NCBI RefSeq assembly: GCF_036884655.1
Contig: NC_088355.1
Coordinates: 18,078,001-18,142,000, forward strand
Length of the DNA: 64,000 nt
Source of the DNA: Musa acuminata AAA Group
Taxonomy: Eukaryota > Streptophyta > Magnoliopsida > Zingiberales > Musaceae
Direction of reading: 5' to 3'
The translations under genes and the position numbers were made by a program. The notes under the pieces were generated by a model. It was given only the letters and a program-made list of their open reading frames with translations, did no database searches and had not been told where the DNA came from. Shown piece after piece: positions 55,410 to 64,000 of this stretch; position 1 is the stretch's first letter, and each line of letters starts with the position of its first letter.

Positions 55410-56173
55410 AAACATTAAAAGTCTAGGCCGGAGCAAGAAATAATGTTCTGCTCCTTGACTCTCAATCGTCATAAACCAAGAATCAAAAAGGGACTCGCAA
55501 CGCTTAAGTAACAAGTGGAAGCTATGAAATCACAAATACGATACAATTAGAAATATATCATATCCAAATTCACATACCCCCCTGATCTTCAAAACCTGTT
55601 CATCTACGAATTAAATTCTTGTAGAAACTAAATATGTCATGATCTTAAAAGGGACACCAAACAAACATACGTACGCACGTTAAAAGATCTATCTTACAAA
55701 GAGCTTCTTCCTTAAATAAAAACTCATACGAAATCATGTAACAAACATCAAATTGCTCTGAAACTCTCCTCAAGGCAAAGGCTCCCTAATCAAAACATCT
55801 TAAGTACTCACCTGCTGCAGGCGGTGGCACCTCTCCAGCTGGCGGTTGCACCTCCAGCCATCACGGGTTGCCAGAGGTTGCACCGCTCCAGCCAGAGGTG
55901 CAACCGCCAGCAGCTCTGCTCTTTAAAATCACGCTAGGGCCGGCTGAGGAACCGACCCCAACTCACCCCCATTTCCTCCTCTACTCTTCCAAGTCTCCTC
56001 CATTCCCATTTCACTCCTCTAAGCCTTCCAAATACCTCTTATTTCGGAGCAAAACATCAAGAATCCTTCCTTCTCTTGAAGATTTCACAAAGGTACTCTT
56101 TAAGAAGCTCTTAAATTCTGTTTTGTTCTTCATTTACTTTAGCTCATCATCATCCCTCTAAACAGCAGTAGTA
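55410..56173 (+). promoter_or_regulatory. Cargo 5' part in B2: promoter-like region of ORF2
   Basis: A relic of the gag-pol junction ends at GAGCAAG (about 55436); sequence unrelated to pol follows. GGCGGTGGCACC, GGCGGTTGCACC, GGTTGCACCG and GGTGCAACCGCC lie at 55820-55910, then CTTTAAAA (55921-55928), a pyrimidine-rich leader (about 55965-56090) and the ATG at 56174. The layout mimics a promoter, but no transcript evidence is available. A 97-codon frame (55868-56161) overlaps the leader. Confidence 0.55.
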
Positions 56174-57290
56174 ATGGGATCTAGAAGATCCTCAAGGGAT
56201 AAGGGAAAGAGGAGAGTAGTAGAAGAGTTTGATCTCACTCTTTTTGATTCCAAAAACCATGCTGAAAAATTTCTCTCCTTCGAACTAAGAAGCATCAATA
56301 AGGGAAAATACGTAGATCTGAATGAACTAAGAGATGTAGAGACTATCCATTGGTTTGCCAACCTAAATCTACTTCCCATTTTGCAGATCAACGAACCCAT
56401 TTATCCTAGACTAGTTAGATTGTTTTATAACAACATGCAAAAAGATGATGAAGAAAGGATATCAACCTATCTCTTAGGACAACACATCTCAATCACTGAT
56501 AGATTCATTTGTGATATGATAGGTATTCCCATGAAAAGCATAGGACTTTACTTCAAAGGATCATGGGATGAAAAAAACTATTGAAACATCCTACGTTGAA
56601 GCCTTAGGAACAATCCTTGCCAATCCTAACGTAGAATCTATTCCTAAAAGTTGTGAACATCTAATGCCCTTTAACACTAAGATACTTCATCACATCATGA
56701 CTAGTATAATTCTTCCTAAGCAATACCATCATGATGAAGTGAGTCAATTGGAATTAGGAATTATGTACCTAATTATGAAAGAACGTGACATTTGTCTTGG
56801 GTATCTGATCCAACAAAACATGTGGGAATTATCTACGAAAGATATGATGCTCCCATATGGTGGAATTATTACTAGAATAATGAAAGCTTACGACATTCAA
56901 ATACCACTAGAAGAAGAGGTAATGAAATCAGATAGATACAGCATAATAAACAAAAATCTGCTTCACCGACTAAGATGTCACTATAGGAACGGTAACTGGG
57001 TTAGAATGCCTAGAAGAACTGATCCCCCTCAACCTGAACCTGAACCAGAGTCGGAAACCCCAGTCTTTAGGAGTACCCACTCTCCTCCGATCTGTCCCTT
57101 TGAGGAAACACATCCGGTTGAGCAAACTCACACATCATCCATCGAAGATATCGGGATTCGGATGGACCGATTTGAGCAACGACAAGAACGGCTTGAACTT
57201 CGACAAGATCAAATCCTAACCGAGCTACAACAAATCCATCGACAATTTGACTCTTTATTTAGGCACTTTAATCTTCCACCTCATGAATAA
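56174..57290 (+). pseudogene. Cargo ORF2 of B2, broken by one extra A
   Basis: This is homologous to the 373-aa ORF of B1. The first 134 codons and the rest (open from 56568 to 57290) are in different frames. The A-run at 56571-56577 has seven A where B1 has six (33467-33462), which brings a TGA at once. Apart from this, the protein matches closely, including the basic N-terminus, EPIYPRLVRLFYNNM, a shorter Pro-Glu repeat and the C-terminal Gln/Arg-rich coiled coil. It could be an inactivating mutation or a homopolymer assembly error. Confidence 0.85.
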
Positions 57291-58532
57291 GCTTGTATAA
57301 ACATCTGATGTTTCTGATATGACATGTTGTAAACTTCTTATGTTATTCATGAAGGACTTTGTCTTTATGGTTACCTGATATGCTGTACATATGTTACCCT
57401 GATATGGTTATCTTTGTCTATGTAAGCATATTTGCAAACATCTCTTGTTGTTTATCTCGGTTTTTGCACTGAAACTAAAAAGGTTTAAAAGCCTATGCCT
57501 TGAAAATATGAAGCAACATACCAATGTAAGTTGATAAGTCAGCAGTATGACATTGATATGGTTGCTATTGCTAATATGATTGCTATCATGCCATGTATCA
57601 AACAAAAATGTGCATCATACGAGCTGATATCTTACCATGTGATGCAATGCTACACTTGCTGAAATAAAAATCCTGCTATGCAATATGATATAAGGCTGCA
57701 CTTGAAATAACTGTGTTACAACATCAAAATTATTTTTCGAATGTTATTACTATTACATGCCTTGACAAACGCTTGATCAAATAACATGATGCAAATTATG
57801 TGACAAATATTTTTAACCAAATGCATGTAAGAAGTTCATTTTTCGGGTTGTATGCTAAAAATGGGATATTCCCGTACACTCTTATGAAAACTCTTTGGAA
57901 AATGACTTTCCTCCGTCAAGCAAAAACAATAAAGAGATATATGTGTCATGACTTCCTTTATATGCTTGATAATGCTATCATGCTTTTTGTTGATGACAAA
58001 GGGGGAGAAAAATATGAATTGATAAACACTATGAAAAATATGAATTGATAAACACTATGTCATAGCTGAACTGCCATAATCATATCTATGTCATAGTTGC
58101 AAATACTTGAGTGATGCTATAAACAATGTTATGCCATCCTTGCATCACCAAGAGATATGTGAACATGTACTATAGTTTGCATCATATCTTGATATTGTGA
58201 AGAAAATGCAAACGTACTAGAAAATCTTAAATGTGAGCATCATGTAAAAAGTCCTTCGTAGCTTTATATGATTACATGATGAATGGTTACAAACACAATC
58301 ATACAAACTTGATGATGTATGTCATGCCTTGACATAATTCTTGAAGAGATACATCATGATAGGCATCATGATGGGAGCATTGATAAGTTTAACTGATCTA
58401 ACTTATCAATACGTCACTTGAATTCTTAGGTCTTGAATTCAAGGTTGACTTATCTCAACTATGGCATATAGATAGGGGGAGTTAAGGATAACTCCTTTAT
58501 CAATTGATTGTCATCATCAAAAAGGGGGAGAT
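57291..58532 (+). other. Cargo 3' flank and 3' region of B2 with PPTs
   Basis: AT-rich, no gene. The join at about 57729 marks the deletion that removed the pol tail kept in B1, with AAAA microhomology. Purine tracts lie at about 57998-58010, 58474-58480 and 58520-58531, the last directly before the LTR. The tetraloop hairpin is at 58478-58495, and the PPT-loop inverted repeat pairs 58501-58522 with 58547-58567. Confidence 0.75.
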
Positions 58533-60836
58533 TGTTGAATCTCGGATTTTGATGATGAAGTCAATTGTCATTTGTTATCTAATCTATGTGTTGAGATAAG
58601 TGTGCAGGATTAACTACGATGAGAGTAAGACAAGCAGCAGGAGTTGCGCCGGAGTCAAGATCATGATCACGTTGGGAGTTCGAGAGTTCGACGGAAGTTC
58701 GGACGGTCGTCGGAGGTTCAGAGAGAACAGATCCGAGAAGTCCAGAAGCTTGCCAAGCGAAGCTCGTCGGAACTCGCCAAGTGGATCGTCGCAAAGTCCA
58801 GGAGTATGCCGGATGTCCGCAGAAGGATCACCGAGGGTTATCGGTTGATCGACGGAAGTTGGCAGGAAACTCGTCGGAAGAAGCGATTGACGCATCGGAG
58901 CAAGCTGCAGAAGTTGTCTTAGAGATAATCGTAGTTAGCACGATGATTAAGCATGAAAATGGGAGGTGATCCCATTAGCTTAATCTTGGGGCAATTGGGC
59001 CCCTGAAAAGATTCAAAGTGGGTCGAATGGAGTGAACCATTCGGACCCTGATTGCACCAGGAGGTGCAACCGCCCCAGCCAGGAGGTGCAACCGCCTGGG
59101 CTGTGGGGTTGAGAGGTGCAACCGCCCCAGCCAGGAGGTGCAACCGCCTGGGCTGTGGGGCTGGGAGGTGCAACCGCCCCAGCCAGGAGGTGCAACCGCC
59201 AGGGCTGCACGGCTGGGAGGTGCAACCGCCCCAGCCAAGAGGTTGCACCGCCAGAGCTCAAGTTCCGAGCTCTGCCAGGCGATGCAACCACCAAGCTCAG
59301 TCTTCGAGCTTTGGCAGAGAGGTGCATCAGCCTGAGCTCAGTCTCGAGCTCTGCCAGGTGATGCATTCACCAAGCTCAGTCTTCGAGCTCTGGCAGAGAG
59401 GTGGATCAGCCTGAGCTCAGCTTGGAGCTCTGCCAGGTGATGCAACCACCGAGCTCTATTTCGAGCTCTGCCAGGTGATGCAATCACCAAGCTCAGTCTT
59501 CGAGCTCTGCCAGGTGATGCAACCATCGAGCTCAGTCTTCGAGCTCTGGCAGAGAGAAGCAATCGGCAGAGCTCAGTCTTCGAGCTCTGCCAGGCGGTGC
59601 CACCTCTCCAGTCGAGAGGTGCAACCGCCTGATCCCAGAAATTCTGGGATTTGATCGATTTGATCGTTTTGAGCTCGAATTTTGAATTGGGTTGGGGCCT
59701 ATAAATACCCCACCCATTCAGCACTGAAAAGATACAGACCTATACCGAAATTGTGATCTTTTCTGTGATTCTAAAGAGCTCAAAAGTGTTGTAAAGCCTT
59801 TAAGTCTCCTCCTTCTGTTCTTCAAGTTTTCAATTGTTAAGTGAGGAGAGAAAGGTCTGTAAAGGTTGTCTCCTAAGCCTGCCAAAAGGAGAGAAATTGT
59901 AAGAGGGAAGTTTGGCCTTCGCCCATTGAAGGAAGGCACCTAGTTGACGTCGGCAACCTCATCGGTGGAGGAAGCCAAAAGTGGAGTAGGTCAAGGCTGA
60001 CCGAACCACTCTAAATCTCTGGTTTGCGTTTACTTTCGAGCACTTTATCATTACTGCAAACCTCCCTCATCACTACTGCTCTCTGCGCTTTCACGAACAA
60101 GTTCTAAGTGCTGTTCTTCCAAATCTGCATTCAGACGTAAACTCGTATTTTCATACATTACAGTTTACGTTTACGTTTGATTCTGCAGAAATGTTTTCCG
60201 TGTTTTTACGAACGAGCTTCCTTGCAGTTTACGCTTACATTTTAATCCTATTGATAACTGCAATCTGTCCTCTACGATTTTACGAACGAGTTTCAACATT
60301 TAGACGTAAAACTGCATTCAGACGTAAATCGGCTTTCTTCGCTCAATCATCAGATTTCAGTTCACGTTTACGTCTTGGTTTGAACTGCATACTACCTTCT
60401 GCGAGTATACAAACGAGTTTCAAAGTTTAGACGTAAATCTGCGTCTAACTGCGTTTAGACGTAAATCTGCGTTTAGACGTAAAACTGCGTTTAGACGTAA
60501 AACTGCGTTTAGACGTAAATCTGCGTTTAGACGTAAAACTACGTTTAGACGTAAAACTGCGTTAAGACGTAAATCTGCGTTTAGACGTAAATCTGCATTT
60601 AGACGTAAATCTGAGTTTAGACGCAAAACTGCGCTTAGACGCAAAACTGCGCTTAGACGCAAACTGCGCTTAGACGCAATCTGCGCTTAGATGCAAACTG
60701 CACTTAGATACAAACTGAGAATTTGCTTTTGCATCATAATAGTTTTTGAACGAACGCAGCTTTTGGTTTTTAATTTATTATAAGATTTCCGCTGCACTAA
60801 TTCACCCCCCCCCTCTTAGTGCTCTCGATCCTAACA
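58533..60836 (+). repeat. 3' LTR of B2
   Basis: A 2304-bp LTR, one 18-bp unit shorter than the 5' LTR in the array at about 60420-60712. TATAAATA lies at 59700-59707. It ends CTAACA, followed by the second CACAC. Confidence 0.94.
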
Positions 60837-60841
60837 CACAC

Positions 60842-61932
60842 CAATTTAAAGTGGTTCACTAAAAATGACCTACATCCACTTGCGAAGCCTTCTTCAATGA
60901 GGCTCCCAACTTCCACTAGCAAATCACTTTGAAGGGGAAGGATAAATACCCTTCTTACGACCTTTTACAAGTGGTTCACACTCTTACAAATTTTCAAAGA
61001 GAAAGAGGGAGGTGAACACTCATGCTATTGAAAACAAAACTTACTAAAGACTTTGCTAAGACTTTTATCTCCATCTCTTGCTTCTCAAAAGTTGTCTTTT
61101 CTACTGAGAATTAAGGGGTATTTATAGGCCCAAATAGGATTCAAATTTGGGCTCCAAATTTGAAATGCATTTGGGTTTCCCGGTGCTAGTAATGCCACCG
61201 CCTATTAGTGGCAGTGCCAACGCCTGTTAATGTCTGACACTGATAGTGTACTAGCGGTGCCATCACCGGAGCTCTTGGGTTCTGGGCGGTGCCACTTCCT
61301 AGTCTGGCGATACTATCGCCCGACCTTTCGGGTTCTGGGCGGTGCCACCGCCCAGTCCGACGGTGCCATCGCCCAACCTTATGGGTCACTGGTTGGGCTC
61401 CAAATTTGGCCTAAACTAGTCTGTATTAGGGCCTAATTGGCCCCTTACCAGGTTATTGGATTAACCCTTAATCCTAACCTTAATAACATGCAAACTATGA
61501 AATTAAGACATAGTCCGGCAACGTCGAGTTTCCTTCCAGCGAGCTTTTCGGTGAACTTCCGGTGGACTTCCGATACACCACCGGATTTCTTCCGGTGGAC
61601 TCCCAATAGGCTCCCAGTCTTGTGGTGAGTTCAGCGAGTCTTTGGCAAGTAGTCGAACCTTCTTGGTGATCTCCGCAAACCTCTGACGATCTCTCCGGCA
61701 GACTTCCGAAAACTTCAACAAGTCCCCGATTCCTTCTCGGTTGGTTCCAGCAGCACTTCCGATGAATCTTCGGACTTTCGATGGACTCTCGAACACCCAT
61801 CAAACTTAACTCCGGTAGACTTACTTTATGTCTTCAAGCTATCGTAGTTAATCCTGCACACTTAACTCAATAATATGGATTAGATCAATTAACCCATCAA
61901 TTGATTTTATCATCAAAATCCAAGATTCAACT
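60842..61932 (-). repeat. 3' LTR of J, inner part
   Basis: It continues the A-type LTR in minus orientation, with a minus-strand TATA box (61126-61119) and palindromes including GGCGGTGCCACCGCC (about 61185-61375). It ends near 61932 (GATTCAAC). The PPT-loop inverted repeat pairs 61895-61918 with 61943-61967. Confidence 0.87.
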
Positions 61933-62695
61933 ATCTCCCCCTTTTTGATGATGACAATCAATTGATGACAGAGTTAAACATAACCCCCCTTATTTAAATG
62001 TCATATAATGAGAAGATAAAAACACTTGAATTCAATCTCTTTGAATTCAAGCCTAAACCGATAAGTTCTATCCGTTGAACTTATCGTTATTCTCAATAAG
62101 TATAAGCAAATATGAAACTTCGTATTTCTCATATAAGACATTTACATTACACAAGTTTTTGCAATTCATATAAGTCATGCTATCGCATTGGCATAAGTCA
62201 TCAATTTTTTGCTCATTCTTCTCCCCCTTTATCATCAACAAAAAGGAGATGAGACTTTAAGCGTACAATTTGTGATCATAAAATCATTAGAAAAGGAGTT
62301 CAGCATAAAGATCGATCATTGCATTCATAAGATTATACAAAATTCATCTTATAACAATAAGTTCAGCATTCGTCCAAAATTCAGATTATTAGAAAGAAAA
62401 TCATCATTTATCCAAACGTCATATCATTCGAAAGAAAATCAGCATTCATAAGATTATACAAAATTCATCTTATAACAACAAGTTCAGCATTAGTCTAAAA
62501 TTCATATTATTAGAAAGAAAATCAGCATTTATCCAAACTTCATATCATTTGAAAGAAAATCAGCATTCATAAGATTATACAAAATTCATCGAAAAAAGAA
62601 TCAGCATGGCTTTCATACAAAAAGAACAAAGATGGCAAAGCTTTAACTTGGCATTATGAGTAATTATACAAGGATCACATGGCAATTCCCCTATA
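61933..62695 (-). other. J 3' region, RNase H deleted
   Basis: No gene. The PPT complement is at about 61933-61946, and a second purine tract complement (CTCCCCCTTT) at about 62221-62230. A unit of about 125 bp containing GCATTCATAAGATTATACAAA recurs around 62300-62590. RT sequence joins this region directly near 62690, so RNase H is missing. Confidence 0.65.
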
Positions 62696-63372
62696 CGTTT
62701 TTTGATCAAAGTTTTCACCATTTTCATCCATATCTAACTTAGTGGGAGTACTCATCGGAGTGTTTATTGCTTTGGAACCATCCATGTTAAATCGTTTTAA
62801 CAATTCTAATGTATATTTAGATTGATTAAGTAATATACCATCACTAAGTTGTTTAATTTATAATCCTAAAAAGAAGGTTAATTCACCCATTAGGCTCATT
62901 TCAAATTAATGACTCATACATTTAGCAAATGATTCACATAGTGATTCTCCGAAGAACAAAAAATAATATCGTCAACATAAATTTGAACAATAAGAAAATT
63001 ATTTTTAAAATATTTGATAAGCAATATAGTATCAACCTTGCCTTTTGTAAAATTATTTAAAATAAGAAATGAACTAAGCCTTTTATACCAAGCTCTAGAA
63101 GCTTGTTTTAAGTCATAGAGAGCCTTAGTCAATTTAAATACATGATTAGGAAGAAGAGAATTTTCAAATCCGAGAGGTTGTTCAACATACACTTCTTCGA
63201 AAATAAAACCATTCAAGAAAGCACTTTTGACATCCATTTGAAATAGTTTAAAATCATTACTACTAGCATAGGCAAAGGGCATCCTAATGGCTTCTAATCT
63301 TTCCACAGGAGTGAAGGTCTCTTCGTAGTCGATACATTCTTCTTGGTTGAAACCTTTGGCTACTAGTCTAGC
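62696..63372 (-). pseudogene. J reverse transcriptase
   Basis: The open block 63306-62914 (130 aa) carries [33 protein letters not shown] and the catalytic YVDDIIF. A frameshift at about 62950 is followed by readable but stop-rich sequence to the start of the RNase H link near 62695. It pairs with the hinge block at 63373-63951, separated by a TAG at 63373-63375. Confidence 0.87.
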
Positions 63373-64000
63373 CTAGTTTCTAACCACGATACCGCATTCA
63401 TCTTGCTTGTTTCTAAAGACCCATTTAGTACCAATGCCTAACTGGTCACTAGGTCTAGGAACAAGCTTCCATACCTCATTCCTCTCAAATTGGTTCAATT
63501 CCTCTTGCATTGCAATAACCCATGAATCATCTTTCAAGGCTTCGTCAATGCATTTATGTTCAATTTGAGAAAGGAAGGTGACGTTAGCACAAAAATTCTT
63601 GAAGAAAGAATGAGTTTGAACCCCTTTTGATGTATCTCCTATAATTAGCTTCTTTCGATGAGCATCTACATACTTCCATTTCTTGAGTAAGAAAATTTCG
63701 GAAGAAGATACATCCAAGTTACTATTTTGAGGAGGGGGTTCATTTAAATTCAAATTATCAAAACCAAGATCATCATCAAAATCATTTTTCTTTAACTCAA
63801 AAATTTCATTAAAAACTACATGAATAAACTCTTCTATAACTAAGGTTCTTTTGTTAAAAACACGAAAAGCCTTAGAAACGGAAAAGTAACCAAGAAAGAT
63901 GCCTTCATCGGATTTAGCATCAAATTTTCCTAAGGCATCCTTTTCATTCAAAATAAAGCATTTGCAACCGAAAACTTTAAAATAAGAAACATTTGGTTTT
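63373..64000 (-). pseudogene. J integrase end and RT start (partial)
   Basis: The open block 63951-63373 (192 aa) starts in the integrase C-terminal region (GIFLGYFSVSKAFRVFNKR), continues through an acidic hinge (KKNDFDDDLGFDNLNLNEP) and enters RT (IGTKWVFRNKQDE). The region upstream reads KVFGCKCF at the window edge. It corresponds to 3690-4230 of A. The rest lies outside the window. Confidence 0.85.

Larger units (their letters stand above)
51454..60836 (+). mobile_element. B2: young non-autonomous Sirevirus with cargo ORF
   Basis: A complete plus-strand element of 9.38 kb with a perfect TSD CACAC (51449-51453 and 60837-60841). It has LTRs of 2322 and 2304 bp, a perfect primer site, intact gag, cargo with a frameshifted ORF2, and a 3' region with PPT. 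It lacks all pol, including the tail kept by B1. The two LTRs differ by about eleven substitutions plus one 18-bp repeat unit, so it is recent. Confidence 0.94.
51236..64000 (-). mobile_element. Sirevirus J (A family, minus), continues beyond window
   Basis: J has a 3' LTR (51236-51453 and 60842-61932, split by B2), a 3' region with PPT, and minus-strand pol running off the right edge. LTR and pol are of the A type. The expected TSD is GAACA. RNase H is deleted and the RT carries a frameshift, so the copy is inactive. Confidence 0.85.

Noticed and set aside
56093..56142. Possible GT-AG intron between the cargo leader and ORF2
   Set aside because: It would be 50 bp, shorter than usual plant introns, and no coding frame needs it.
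55868..56161. 97-codon ORF upstream of ORF2, present in both B copies
   Set aside because: The copies differ at about eight of 97 residues, mostly by replacement changes, and the frame runs through the palindromes and pyrimidine leader; it is more likely noncoding leader.
56566..56582. Programmed -1 frameshift at the A-run plus C in ORF2 of B2
   Set aside because: The heptamer looks slippery, but rejoining the frames needs +1, and B1 has an uninterrupted frame with one A fewer.
1..64000. Host protein-coding or RNA genes
   Set aside because: Every substantial ORF is assigned to a retroelement or lies within an LTR or leader; no tRNA or rRNA sequence was recognised.

Overview
The window is plant nuclear heterochromatin built almost entirely from LTR retrotransposons; I see no host gene, tRNA or rRNA. 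Most of it is Ty1/copia Sirevirus (SIRE/Maximus) DNA. The evidence is the Gag type, methionine-tRNA primer sites, several polypurine tracts (PPTs) before each 3' LTR, and GC-rich palindromes in the LTRs. Three Ty3/gypsy chromovirus copies and two solo LTRs make up the rest. The host is a flowering plant, perhaps a monocot (low confidence).

Layout. 1-7683: Sirevirus A (+, gag-pol, decayed), which appears to sit inside the 5' LTR of chromovirus D1 (7684-12922, +). 12923-13319: unassigned repeat and an (AT)n tract. 13320-14086: minus-strand Sirevirus gag fragment E. C1 (+) was inserted into E at 14087. C1 holds solo LTR K (15087-16576), chromovirus D2 (18641-23999, -) and Sirevirus C2 (24257-44677, +). 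The 3' LTR of C2 is split by B1 (28864-38492, -) and chromovirus D3 (39165-44501, -). C1 resumes at 44678-44826 and is cut by F (44827-46535, -), which is cut by G (46536-51235, +; holding solo LTR H at 47267-49845). G is cut by J (51236 to beyond 64000, -), which holds B2 (51454-60836, +). Target-site duplications (TSDs) support this order: B1 TGACA, B2 CACAC, K TCCTA and H ATAAT are perfect; C2 and D3 have one mismatch each.

The standout is family B. B1 and B2 are young (LTR pairs differ by about ten substitutions in 2.3 kb), with intact gag and near-intact 2.2-2.3 kb LTRs. They have no protease, integrase or reverse transcriptase. In the place of pol they carry a cargo of about 2.3 kb with its own promoter-like region and a 373-codon ORF of unknown function. 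B1 still keeps the last 62 codons of the ancestral pol (the RNase H tail) downstream of the cargo, so the cargo replaced pol internally and was not added at the usual env position. Families A and J encode, in decayed form, the pol that B lacks.

All six visible Sirevirus 3' junctions share a long inverted repeat that places the PPT and the first bases of the LTR in a loop, with compensatory changes between families. A 7-bp tetraloop hairpin precedes it in A, B and C2, and a hairpin with a C-rich loop lies at the U5 end of the LTRs. D1 and D3 share several internal deletions and a leader duplication, pointing to a second non-autonomous lineage, of chromovirus type.
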